A DNA stretch of 64,000 nucleotides from Candidatus Enterocloster excrementipullorum (GTDB lineage Bacteria; Bacillota; Clostridia; Lachnospirales; Lachnospiraceae), in NCBI GenBank assembly GCA_019119575.1, contig DWWT01000059.1, forward strand, positions 1 to 64,000, read 5' to 3'. Positions 1-11,004 of this stretch are shown here, piece by piece. Under the pieces are notes generated by a model. That model had not been told where the DNA came from. It saw only the letters and a program-made list of their open reading frames with translations, and searched no databases. Within the stretch, counting starts at the first letter, position 1. Every line of letters begins with the position of its first letter. Position numbers and translations under genes: made by a program.

Positions 1-1833
1 ATCCAGCAGTTACAGAAGCCCACCCTCATTATTGCCCACAATAAAACCCTTGCAGCACAGCTCTACAGTGAGTTTAAGGAGTTCTTCCCGGAGAACGCGG
101 TGGAGTATTTTGTCTCCTACTACGACTACTACCAACCCGAGGCATACGTCCCCTCCACCGACACCTACATCGAGAAGGACTCTGCCATCAACGACGAGAT
201 TGACAAGCTGCGCCACTCGGCCACGGCGGCGCTTTCCGAGCGGCGGGACGTGATCATCGTGGCCTCCGTGTCCTGCATCTATGGCCTGGGAAGTCCTATT
301 GACTATAAGGAGATGGTGATCTCTCTGCGGCCCGGCATGATCAAAGATCGGGACGAGGTGATTCACAAGCTCATCGATATTCAGTATGAGCGCAACGATA
401 TGGACTTTAAGCGAGGAAGCTTCCGGGTAAAGGGGGATGTGGTGGACATTTATCCGGCATATTCCGACGGGACGGCGTACCGGGTGGAGTTTTTCGGGGA
501 CGAGGTGGACCGGATTACGGAGATTGACACGGTGACGGGAGAATCCCGGGCCCAGCTGGGCCATGTGGCAATTTTTCCCGCGTCCCACTATGTGGTTCCT
601 AAGGAGAAGATGATGGAGGCCACGGAGCATATCCTGGAGGAGCTGAAGGAGCGTGTGGCATTCTTCAAGAGCGAGGACAAGCTTCTGGAGGCCCAGCGCA
701 TCTCCGAGCGCACGCACTTTGATGTGGAAATGATGCGGGAGACGGGATTCTGCTCCGGGATTGAGAATTATTCCCGGCATCTAACCGGGGGTCTTCCCGG
801 AGAGCCGCCCTGCACGCTGATGGATTATTTCCCGGAGGACTTTCTTATTATCATTGACGAGTCCCACATCACTCTGCCCCAGATACGGGGAATGTATGCG
901 GGAGACCGCTCACGCAAGACCACCCTGGTGGATTACGGGTTCCGCCTTCCGTCTGCCCTGGACAACCGCCCGCTGAACTTTGAGGAGTTCGAGGGAAAAA
1001 TCAATCAGATGCTCTTTGTCTCCGCTACCCCTTCCCAGTATGAGAGCGAGCACGAGCTGCTGCGGACCGAACAGATTATCCGTCCCACCGGCCTTCTGGA
1101 TCCGGAAATCTTTGTGCGTCCGGTGGAAGGACAGATCGACGACCTGATTTCCGAGGTAAATAAGGAGACCGCGGCTCACCACAAGGTTCTGGTCACCACT
1201 CTGACAAAACGCATGGCCGAGGATTTGACGGATTACATGCGGGAGGTGGGAATCCGGGTCAAATACCTCCATTCCGACATCGATACCTTAGAGCGGGCCC
1301 AGATCATCCGGGACATGCGGTTGGATGTGTTCGATGTCCTGGTGGGAATCAATCTGCTCAGAGAGGGACTGGATATACCGGAGATCACATTGGTGGCTAT
1401 CCTGGATGCGGACAAGGAGGGCTTTCTGCGGTCTGAGACGTCCCTGATCCAGACCATCGGGCGGGCGGCCCGAAATTCCGAAGGGCATGTGATTATGTAC
1501 GCGGACACAGTGACGGATTCCATGCGGGTGGCCATCGAGGAGACCAACCGCCGCCGCCGCATCCAGCAGCAGTACAATGCGGAGCACGGCATTACTCCCA
1601 CCACGATCAAGAAGGCGGTTCGGGATCTGATTGCTATTTCCAAGGCTGTGGAAGAGGATGAGGACGCATTTAAGAAAGAGCCCGAGTCCATGGACGAGAA
1701 AGAGTTGAAGAAACTGGCAGCGGAGCTGGAGAAGAAGATGCGCCAGGCCGCAGCGGAGCTGAACTTCGAGGAGGCCGCGCGCCTGCGCGACCGGATGATC
1801 GAGGTTAAAAAAATGCTGCTGGATTTTGATTGA
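1..1833 (+). CDS. uvrB: UvrABC excision nuclease subunit B (5' end outside the window)
   Basis: UvrB is the DNA-damage verification helicase of nucleotide excision repair; it receives damaged DNA from UvrA and positions UvrC for incision. The frame is open from base 1, so the N-terminus with the Walker A motif lies upstream; 610 residues are present. Visible family signatures are the damage-probing beta-hairpin region ([12 protein letters not shown], around local residues 40-52), the helicase motif DESH near 284, the VSATPS motif, and helicase motifs V-VI ([18 protein letters not shown]). The last 40 residues form the UVR coiled-coil domain that contacts UvrC ([12 protein letters not shown]). 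The stop is at 1831-1833. Nothing is unusual apart from the truncation by the window edge. Confidence 0.98.
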   Translation: MQQLQKPTLIIAHNKTLAAQLYSEFKEFFPENAVEYFVSYYDYYQPEAYVPSTDTYIEKDSAINDEIDKLRHSATAALSERRDVIIVASVSCIYGLGSPIDYKEMVISLRPGMIKDRDEVIHKLIDIQYERNDMDFKRGSFRVKGDVVDIYPAYSDGTAYRVEFFGDEVDRITEIDTVTGESRAQLGHVAIFPASHYVVPKEKMMEATEHILEELKERVAFFKSEDKLLEAQRISERTHFDVEMMRETGFCSGIENYSRHLTGGLPGEPPCTLMDYFPEDFLIIIDESHITLPQIRGMYAGDRSRKTTLVDYGFRLPSALDNRPLNFEEFEGKINQMLFVSATPSQYESEHELLRTEQIIRPTGLLDPEIFVRPVEGQIDDLISEVNKETAAHHKVLVTTLTKRMAEDLTDYMREVGIRVKYLHSDIDTLERAQIIRDMRLDVFDVLVGINLLREGLDIPEITLVAILDADKEGFLRSETSLIQTIGRAARNSEGHVIMYADTVTDSMRVAIEETNRRRRIQQQYNAEHGITPTTIKKAVRDLIAISKAVEEDEDAFKKEPESMDEKELKKLAAELEKKMRQAAAELNFEEAARLRDRMIEVKKMLLDFD

Positions 1834-1841
1834 CCTGCGCA

Positions 1842-1870
1842 TTGACAACCGCTTCATTGTGTGCTACACT
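1842..1870 (+). promoter_or_regulatory. Sigma-A-type promoter of the licT-bglF-bglA operon
   Basis: TTGACA at 1842-1847 and TACACT at 1865-1870 are separated by 17 bases. The element begins just after the uvrB stop codon and directly precedes the RAT/terminator leader. Both spacing and sequence are close to the vegetative consensus. Confidence 0.75.
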
Positions 1871-1883
1871 AAAAAACGTATAA

Positions 1884-1917
1884 AAGGATTGTTACTGGTA
1901 AAGCAGGCTATACCAAT
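1884..1917 (+). promoter_or_regulatory. RAT (ribonucleic antiterminator) target of a LicT/BglG protein
   Basis: The stretch contains GGATTGTTACTG, then GCAGGC and ACC, the characteristic layout of the RAT hairpin bound by BglG/LicT-family antiterminators. Its 3' half (1902-1917) is also the 5' arm of the following terminator, so the two RNA structures are mutually exclusive, as in known bgl leaders. The likely ligand is the product of the adjacent licT gene, which makes the operon self-regulated. Confidence 0.88.
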
Positions 1918-1964
1918 TATGCACATTGACGACAGTGTGAGGGATTGGTATGGCCTGCTTTTTG
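1902..1964 (+). terminator. Conditional terminator in the beta-glucoside operon leader
   Basis: A 16-bp stem forms between 1902-1917 and 1944-1959 with one G-U pair, followed by a run of five T. The loop contains a smaller CACATTG/CAGTGTG stem. Because the 5' arm overlaps the RAT, antiterminator binding would prevent formation. The default state is therefore expected to be OFF without beta-glucoside. Confidence 0.85.
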
Positions 1965-2022
1965 GTTGCAGAGATATCCGCAGGGCAGATGCGCACATGC
2001 GGTGCGGGAAGAGGTAAAAGTG

Positions 2023-2856
2023 TTGAAAGTGGAAAAAGTGATCAACAATAATCTGGTGCGGTCCCGGGACGAAGCGGGGCGCGAAGTTCTCGTCATGGGA
2101 AAAGGTCTGGGCTTTAAGAAAAAGCCGGGAGATTCCATTGACCGTGCTCTCGTGGAGAAAATGTACGCATTGGTGGATCTGACCCAGCGCCGGCGGCTGG
2201 AAGAGATTTTGTCTCAAACGCCGCTTCCCTGTATCCAGGCGGCCAATGCGGTTGTGGACAGGGCAAGGCAGGTCCTGGACGCGGAGCTCCCGGACTCGAT
2301 CTATTTGACGCTGTGTGACCACATTCAATTTGCCCTTCAGCGTTTCCGGGAAGGGATTGAGCTGAAAAATGCCCTTTTGGAAGAGATACGCAGCTTCTAC
2401 GGACGGGAGTACCAGGTGGGGCAGGAGGCGCTGGCCATCATCGAGGATTGCACAGGCGTGCGCCTGCCGGAAGATGAGGCGGGCTTTATCACGCTGCATG
2501 TGGTAAACGCGGCCCTGAACATGAACAATATGGGAAACACCCAGGAGATGATGAAGATCATCCAGAATATTGTCCAGATCGTAAAATACCATTTTCATCG
2601 GGATTTGGACCCATCCTCCATCCATTATGAGCGGTTCATCACTCATTTAAAGTATTTTGTTCAGCGGGTGCTCTCGGGGAAAGAACTGGATGAAAATGAT
2701 GAGACATTTTTTCTGATGATCAAAAATCAGTACAGGGAGGAATATCTGTGCGTTCTGAAAATATATGACTATATTTTAAAAGAATATCGGATTGCCCTGA
2801 CAAATGATGAGATTATGTATTTAATTATTCATATACGGCGCATAATGACAAAATAG
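2023..2856 (+). CDS. licT: BglG/LicT-family transcriptional antiterminator
   Basis: This RNA-binding antiterminator allows transcription of beta-glucoside genes when the PTS substrate is present. The N-terminal co-antiterminator domain (KVEKVINNN..., about residues 1-60, with LVMGKGLGF) is followed by two PTS regulation domains. Their candidate phosphorylatable histidines lie in DHIQFALQ and FITLHVVNA (PRD1) and in FITHLKYF and YLIIHIRRI (PRD2). I chose the TTG start at 2023 (277 aa) because it gives the family N-terminus MKVEKV and lies 8 bases after a GAGG site; GTG at 2020 is possible. It is encoded behind its own RAT/terminator and upstream of the transporter, the standard arrangement. 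Confidence 0.93.
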   Translation: MKVEKVINNNLVRSRDEAGREVLVMGKGLGFKKKPGDSIDRALVEKMYALVDLTQRRRLEEILSQTPLPCIQAANAVVDRARQVLDAELPDSIYLTLCDHIQFALQRFREGIELKNALLEEIRSFYGREYQVGQEALAIIEDCTGVRLPEDEAGFITLHVVNAALNMNNMGNTQEMMKIIQNIVQIVKYHFHRDLDPSSIHYERFITHLKYFVQRVLSGKELDENDETFFLMIKNQYREEYLCVLKIYDYILKEYRIALTNDEIMYLIIHIRRIMTK

Positions 2857-2891
2857 TAAAAAATGCAATAGTAAGCTGTTGCTGAAAATAA

Positions 2892-6357
<3,466 letters not shown>

Positions 6358-6429
6358 GTCATCCGTTTCTTTGGAATTCATTTCGAAAATTGAGATATAA
6401 TTTGTAATACTTATGTAAGGATAATTAAA

Positions 6430-6458
6430 TTGAATAATAGATTCAGCTCCCTTATAAT
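6430..6458 (+). promoter_or_regulatory. Probable promoter of the cell-wall-binding repeat protein gene
   Basis: TTGAAT (6430-6435) and TATAAT (6453-6458) have a 17-base spacer, 66 bases upstream of the start codon. No clear terminator was seen after bglA, so readthrough from the glucoside operon is also possible. Confidence 0.65.
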
Positions 6459-6523
6459 TACTGTAGAGATAATTCATTGAAAATGTTTATCAAGCTTGAA
6501 AGTAAGAAAAGGGGGCTGTATTT

Positions 6524-7651
6524 ATGTTGAGAAAACGATGGTATGCTGCGGCGCTGGCCGCTGTCCTGGCGGCAGCGATGTCGGTTCCCGCGCTGGCGGC
6601 GGATGACAGGGAGAAGATTGATGACGTGAAGCTGCGGTTCAGCTACAGTCAGGAGCCGGCCAGCGGCGAGGATATCGGGGACATCTCCGTGACGGCGGAG
6701 AGCGCAGGCTACACGGTGGAAAACGCGGAGTACACCAACGCGGAGGAGAAAGATGTGTGGACCGTTGGGGATGTGCCCGAGGTCAAGGTAGAGCTGTATG
6801 CGAAGGACGGATATCGGTTTTCCTACACGTCTTCCAGCCACTTCAGCGTATCGGGCGGCGGTGCGGACTTTAAGCGTGCCCGCATCTATGACGACGGGGA
6901 TTACATCGAGGTGTATGTAGAGTTGGATCGTATCGGCGGCAAGCTGGAGGGAGCCTCCGGCCTGGATTGGAACGATACCACGGCTACCTGGGATGAGATT
7001 GAGGGGGCTAAGAGCTACGAGGTTCGTCTGCTGCGGGATGACAAGACCGTGACCACGGTGGAGACCACAGGCACCAGCTACAATTTTGGCGGATATTTCA
7101 ATGAGGAAGGAGATTATACCTTCCGGGTGCGGGCGATTGCCAGCTACAACAACCGCGCGGGAGACTGGTCGGATGACTCCGACACCCTCTACATCGATGA
7201 GGATGAGGTGGGACGCTACGGCGGCAGCGGGCGCTGGGTGCAGGATACCAGAGGCTGGTGGTACGCGTATGATACCGGCGGATATCCGACCAACGGCTGG
7301 ATGCAGATCGGCGGACTCTGGTATCTGTTTGACAATTCCGGCTATATGCTGACGGGCTGGCAGAGAAAGGACGGCGACTGGTATTATATGAATCCCAGCG
7401 GGGCGATGCTGACGGGCTGGCAGGCTATCAACGGTGCCTGGTACTACCTGAATCCCAGCGGTGTGATGCTGACAGGCTGGCAGGCTATCAACGGCGCCTG
7501 GTACTATATGAATTCCAGCGGCGTGATGCTGACGGGCTGGCAGAATCTGGGCGGCCAGTGGTATTACCTGGGAACAAACGGAGCTATGTATGCCAACACC
7601 TGGACACCGGACGGATACTATGTGAACGGTTCGGGCGTGTGGGTGCAGTAA
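6524..7651 (+). CDS. Secreted protein with C-terminal cell-wall (choline)-binding repeats
   Basis: The protein has a signal peptide (residues 1-25, cleavage after ALA) and a beta-rich N-terminal region of about 115 residues. A fibronectin-type-III-like segment follows at about 140-225 (GLDWNDTTATWDEI..., GDYTFRVRAIA). The last 130 residues are tandem 20-residue repeats of the type TGWQ..(D/N)GxWYYxNxSG that bind choline- or sugar-decorated cell walls in related proteins. No catalytic domain is visible, so it may be an adhesin or structural wall protein. It is flanked by its own promoter and a terminator at 7689. Length is 375 aa. Confidence 0.8.
   Translation: MLRKRWYAAALAAVLAAAMSVPALAADDREKIDDVKLRFSYSQEPASGEDIGDISVTAESAGYTVENAEYTNAEEKDVWTVGDVPEVKVELYAKDGYRFSYTSSSHFSVSGGGADFKRARIYDDGDYIEVYVELDRIGGKLEGASGLDWNDTTATWDEIEGAKSYEVRLLRDDKTVTTVETTGTSYNFGGYFNEEGDYTFRVRAIASYNNRAGDWSDDSDTLYIDEDEVGRYGGSGRWVQDTRGWWYAYDTGGYPTNGWMQIGGLWYLFDNSGYMLTGWQRKDGDWYYMNPSGAMLTGWQAINGAWYYLNPSGVMLTGWQAINGAWYYMNSSGVMLTGWQNLGGQWYYLGTNGAMYANTWTPDGYYVNGSGVWVQ
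7244..7640 (+). repeat. Tandem repeats of about 60 bp encoding cell-wall-binding modules
   Basis: Repeats of about 60 bp built around TGCTGACGGGCTGGCAG recur in frame, four to five copies being clear between about 7340 and 7560. The central copies are nearly identical at the DNA level, which suggests recent duplication or homogenisation and makes copy number variation likely. Confidence 0.8.
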
Positions 7652-7688
7652 AGGATTGAAGGATAAAAAAAGACGGGCACTGCCAAAA

Positions 7689-7717
7689 AAGACGGGCGGG
7701 GAGCCCGTCTTTTTTTG
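7689..7717 (+). terminator. Rho-independent terminator after the cell-wall-binding protein gene
   Basis: A stem of AAGACGGGC and GCCCGTCTT with a 5-base loop is followed by a run of T. It separates the preceding gene from the recombinase and exopolysaccharide locus. Confidence 0.9.
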
Positions 7718-7817
7718 TGGAATAAATTAGGGCTGCCCCATAAACCGTTGGATTTTTGCGGCTGAAATTGTTAATAATAGTTGGGAAATATAAAAGCCAG
7801 AAAGAGAGAACAGAGTT

Positions 7818-8717
7818 ATGGAGAATGGGAGAGAAGTAAACATCAATACATTTGCAGAGTATCTGCGGAGCCAAGAAAAAAGCAGGAATACCGTGGAAAA
7901 ATATATTCGGGATGTACGGCATTTTTTTCGCTTTTTGGGAGAAAACGAAATAGACCGTGAGTTTGTACTTCGCTATAAGGAGGAATTGCAGAAAGAATAC
8001 AAGCCAAGTAGTGTCAATTCTATGCTGGTGGCATTGAATGTCTATCTAAAGTTTATCGGCAAACCGGAATTGAAGGTTCAGGTGTGCAGAATCCAACGAG
8101 AAATTTTTCGGTCAGAGGAAAAGGAACTGACAAAGGAAGAATATCATAAACTGGTGGAGACCGCGCAAAAACAGGGGAGGGAGCGTCTGTGCCATATTTT
8201 GCAGACCATAGGTTCTACGGGAATACGGGTTAGTGAGCTCAAATATATTACGGTGGAATCCCTTGAATGCAAGATGGCACGCATCAGCTGCAAGGGGAAA
8301 ATCCGAGTGATTTTGTTACCGCTTTCTCTCGTGAGGTGCCTAAAAGTTTACTGTAGAAAACGGAAAATGCGCACGGGTTCTATTTTTGTTACGCGGAAAG
8401 GGCGACCGATTGATAGGCGAAATATCTGGAGAGAGATGAAAAATCTGTGTCAAATAGCAGGGGTTCAGGCGAGCAAAGTATTTCCCCACAATCTGCGCCA
8501 TCTCTTTGCGAGATGCTATTATGAAAAAGAGAGGGATTTGGTTCGTCTGGCAGATTTTTTGGGGCACAGCAGCATAGAGACTACCAGAAGATATACAATG
8601 ATCAGCAGTATGGAGGCCTGCCTGAAGCAATTGGAACTGGGCCTCCTGCTTGGAAGGAAAAAGAAAAAGCGGCATAATACAGATTATGTCGCATTAAAAT
8701 TGCCTATATCAATCTGA
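7818..8717 (+). CDS. Tyrosine recombinase, probable invertase of the adjacent promoter
   Basis: A 299-residue tyrosine recombinase with an N-terminal SAM-like core-binding domain (about 10-95) and a catalytic domain carrying Arg137 (TGIRVSEL), the HxxR pair His224/Arg227 (HNLRH), His250 (LGHSS) and nucleophile Tyr259 (RRYTM). All key residues are present. The left inverted repeat (8673-8690) lies inside the 3' end of this gene, after Tyr259, so catalysis should survive inversion while the last residues change. It is immediately upstream of the exopolysaccharide genes. Related stand-alone recombinases invert promoters in gut Firmicutes and Bacteroides. An alternative is an ordinary integrase remnant, but no mobile-element genes accompany it. 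Confidence 0.85.
   Translation: MENGREVNINTFAEYLRSQEKSRNTVEKYIRDVRHFFRFLGENEIDREFVLRYKEELQKEYKPSSVNSMLVALNVYLKFIGKPELKVQVCRIQREIFRSEEKELTKEEYHKLVETAQKQGRERLCHILQTIGSTGIRVSELKYITVESLECKMARISCKGKIRVILLPLSLVRCLKVYCRKRKMRTGSIFVTRKGRPIDRRNIWREMKNLCQIAGVQASKVFPHNLRHLFARCYYEKERDLVRLADFLGHSSIETTRRYTMISSMEACLKQLELGLLLGRKKKKRHNTDYVALKLPISI
8673..8690 (+). repeat. Left inverted repeat (recombination site) of a putative invertible segment
   Basis: The 18-bp sequence is CATAATACAGATTATGTC. It is the exact reverse complement of 8809-8826, and the flanking GC also matches after two mismatches. Each copy contains an internal dyad (CATAAT, 4-base spacer, ATTATG) resembling a tyrosine-recombinase core site with two binding arms and an asymmetric spacer. 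It lies in the 3' coding end of the recombinase. Confidence 0.8.
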
Positions 8718-8735
8718 TATATCTACATATCATAC

Positions 8736-8764
8736 ATTATAACATTGCATTTCAGGATTTTCAA
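8736..8764 (-). promoter_or_regulatory. Strong promoter inside the invertible segment, pointing away from the exopolysaccharide genes
   Basis: On the minus strand TTGAAA (8764-8759) and TATAAT (8741-8736) are separated by exactly 17 bases. In this orientation it transcribes leftward, antisense to the recombinase. Inversion between the 18-bp repeats would place -35 at 8735-8740 and -10 at 8758-8763 on the plus strand, about 80 bases before the next start codon. No comparably good plus-strand promoter is visible between the repeats. Confidence 0.75.
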
Positions 8765-8808
8765 TTCTTTTTTCTATCGAGATTATTCTATGAAAGTCGC
8801 TGTTTGAT

Positions 8809-8826
8809 GACATAATCTGTATTATG
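8809..8826 (-). repeat. Right inverted repeat (recombination site) of a putative invertible segment
   Basis: Exact 18-bp reverse complement of 8673-8690, 118 bases away. It lies just upstream of the ribosome binding site of the first gene of the locus, so the repeat pair brackets only the promoter-bearing intergenic segment and the recombinase tail. Confidence 0.8.
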
Positions 8827-8850
8827 TTGCTTCTTGTTCAGGGGGAGCAT

Positions 8851-9498
8851 ATGAAAAAAGATTTAACGGGACAGCACTTTGGACGCTTGACAGTAATTGG
8901 CGATGGAGGAAAAAATAAAAAAGGGCGGCAGTACTGGCGCTGCAGATGCACCTGCGGAAATGAAACACTGGTAGAGGAATCCCATTTAAAGGCGGGGCAC
9001 ACCAAGAGCTGCGGCTGCTATAGAAGAGAGCGGCCAAGGGAGAGGAGTGTAGATTTAACGGGACAGCAGTTCGGCCGTCTGACAGTAATCGAGCCGATAA
9101 AGAATGCAAACGGTTCTATAAAAAAATGGAAATGCCAGTGCGAGTGCGGAAAAATTACGGTTTGCTGCCGTGAAAATCTGCAATCAGGGACGACCCGGAG
9201 CTGTGGATGTCTGCGAGAAGAGATACGGAAAGATAATATGCGTAAAGCGATTCATTTTGTGGAAGGAACGTGTATTGAACGAATTGCTAGTCAGAAGACA
9301 TGCGCGAATAATACGACAGGACATCGAGGAGTCTATCGGCGGGATCGCAATAAATGGAGGGCATCTATTGGATTTCAGGGAAAGGTATATAATTTGGGAA
9401 GCTTTTCTACGTATGAAGAGGCGGTAAAAGCTAGACTGGATGCGGAATCTCAATTATATACTCCTTTTTTAGAACAATATTATCAAAGAAAAAATTAA
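8851..9498 (+). CDS. AP2-domain protein with two Cys-rich zinc-ribbon-like repeats
   Basis: Two tandem copies of a roughly 60-residue module begin with DLTGQxFGRLTVI and contain CxCxCG...SCGC (about residues 1-62 and 63-125); they look like zinc ribbons. The C-terminus (about 150-205, HRGVYRRDRNKWRASIGF...LGSFSTYEEAVKARLDAE) is an AP2/ERF-type DNA-binding domain, known in bacteria mainly from phage and homing-endonuclease-like proteins. ATG 8851 follows GGGGGAG; an upstream in-frame ATG at 8824 lies within the inverted repeat. As first gene after the putative promoter switch it may be a locus-specific regulator or recombination accessory protein. That role is inferred; no nuclease motif was seen. 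Confidence 0.7.
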   Translation: MKKDLTGQHFGRLTVIGDGGKNKKGRQYWRCRCTCGNETLVEESHLKAGHTKSCGCYRRERPRERSVDLTGQQFGRLTVIEPIKNANGSIKKWKCQCECGKITVCCRENLQSGTTRSCGCLREEIRKDNMRKAIHFVEGTCIERIASQKTCANNTTGHRGVYRRDRNKWRASIGFQGKVYNLGSFSTYEEAVKARLDAESQLYTPFLEQYYQRKN

Positions 9499-9558
9499 AA
9501 CCCCGCAGAAATTGGATATTTTTATGTACATTCTGAAAAAGCAGGGGGGTGGAGTACG

Positions 9559-11001
9559 TTGTATTATAAAAAGCCGGATAATTGGCTGGAACACTGGGAT
9601 TTTTTGATCTTAGATACATTATTTTTACAGGCGGCATATATCGTATCCTGTGTTTTGCGAAACGGACTAAAAAATCCGTATGAAAGTCAAACCTATTTGG
9701 ATGTAGGAATCATGATTTGCTATACGGGAATTTGTGCAATCTTTTTTATGGACGGCCATAAAGAGATTATGAAAAGAAACTGGATAAAGGAACTGAAATC
9801 CACTGCAAAGTATGTGGGAAGTGTATTGGCTGTGGAAGCAGCATATCTCTTTTTAACAAAAAGAGGAGAAAGCTTTTCGCGTATGGCATTTCTTGTTTTT
9901 GGTATTTTGGCATTGTGGGGAGTTTTTCTGGAACGTGTATTCTGGAAAAAAATATCGCGAAAGTGGAAGGCTGGATCCGGAAGCCGGAGAGGTTTGCTCC
10001 TTTTTGCGGAGAGCAAAAATGTGCATGCGATATTGCAGTCCTTGAAAAGTAATGACGACAATGCGATTAAGGTTGTAGGGGTTGTTCTGGCGGATTCGGA
10101 CGATAAAGTAGGAGAAGTGATAGAGAATACGAGGGTGGTATGCCAAAAGGATGCGATGCTGACATATATACGCACAAACTGGGTAGACGAGATTTTAATC
10201 TGCGCAAAAGAGGATGGGCTGCAGGAGGATCAATTTGCGGAACGATGTATAGAAATGGGGGTCACCGTACACAGGCAAATTGCAGAAGTCGCTGAGAATC
10301 TCAGGCAGAGACAGATCGAACGAATCGGGAATTACGTGGTTATGTCTTTTAGTGCCCGTTTTGTCTCCTGGAAACAGATGGCATTAAAGCGAGTTATTGA
10401 TATCTGCGGTGCTCTGGTGGGATTGCTTTTCACGGGGGTTATTGCGGTATTTTTGTGTCCAGCCATTTATTTGGCCTCTCCGGGGCCTGTACTGTTTTCG
10501 CAAATTCGGGTGGGAAAAAACGGAAGGAGATTTCGGATTTATAAGTTCCGAAGTATGTATTTGGACGCGGAGGAAAGAAAGAAGGAATTGCTTGAAAGAA
10601 ACAAGATGAAAGGTTGTATGTTTAAGGTAGACGCAGATCCAAGAATTATAGGGAGTGGAAAGGATGGAACACGTCGAGGACTTGGCTGGTTTATACGAAA
10701 GCTGTCTATCGATGAATTTCCGCAGTTTTGGAATGTACTGCGGGGGGAAATGAGCCTGGTAGGCACTAGGCCGCCCACGTTGGACGAATGGGAACACTAT
10801 GACCTGCACCACAGGGCGAGACTGGCGGTGAAGCCGGGGCTCACAGGCATATGGCAGGTGAGCGGGAGGAGCAATGTGGTGGATTTTGAGGAGGTAGTAC
10901 GGATGGATAAAGAGTACATACAAACCTGGAGTATCGGTTTGGATATCCGGATTATTCTAAAGACAATGCTGGTAGTTCTGACAGGGCAGGGGGCAAAATA
11001 G
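9559..11001 (+). CDS. Undecaprenyl-phosphate sugar phosphotransferase (initiating transferase)
   Basis: This enzyme transfers a hexose-1-phosphate from a nucleotide sugar to undecaprenyl phosphate, starting assembly of the repeat unit at the inner face of the membrane. The N-terminal half has four to five hydrophobic segments and a nucleotide-sugar-epimerase-like linker. The C-terminal 190 residues form the bacterial sugar transferase domain, with a membrane segment (KRVIDICGALVGLL), the KFRSM motif, LSIDEFPQFWNVLRGEMSLVGTRPP and PGLTGIWQVSGRS. Start is TTG 9559 after a strong GGGGGGTGGAG site. Length is 480 aa, typical of the WbaP/CpsE family; the sugar cannot be told from sequence. Confidence 0.93.
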   Translation: MYYKKPDNWLEHWDFLILDTLFLQAAYIVSCVLRNGLKNPYESQTYLDVGIMICYTGICAIFFMDGHKEIMKRNWIKELKSTAKYVGSVLAVEAAYLFLTKRGESFSRMAFLVFGILALWGVFLERVFWKKISRKWKAGSGSRRGLLLFAESKNVHAILQSLKSNDDNAIKVVGVVLADSDDKVGEVIENTRVVCQKDAMLTYIRTNWVDEILICAKEDGLQEDQFAERCIEMGVTVHRQIAEVAENLRQRQIERIGNYVVMSFSARFVSWKQMALKRVIDICGALVGLLFTGVIAVFLCPAIYLASPGPVLFSQIRVGKNGRRFRIYKFRSMYLDAEERKKELLERNKMKGCMFKVDADPRIIGSGKDGTRRGLGWFIRKLSIDEFPQFWNVLRGEMSLVGTRPPTLDEWEHYDLHHRARLAVKPGLTGIWQVSGRSNVVDFEEVVRMDKEYIQTWSIGLDIRIILKTMLVVLTGQGAK

Positions 11002-11004
11002 AAA

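Noticed and set aside
1864-2646. Minus-strand reading frame opposite licT
   Set aside because: It covers the licT promoter leader and gene; no family features and no ribosome binding site.
7244-7640. Repeats of 60 bp as a possible CRISPR or satellite
   Set aside because: They encode the known 20-residue wall-binding module in frame with conserved Trp, Tyr and Gly.
8700-8743. Plus-strand promoter between the inverted repeats
   Set aside because: TATCAT and TATAAC can be found, but no matching -35 box at 16-18 bases; only the minus-strand promoter is close to consensus.
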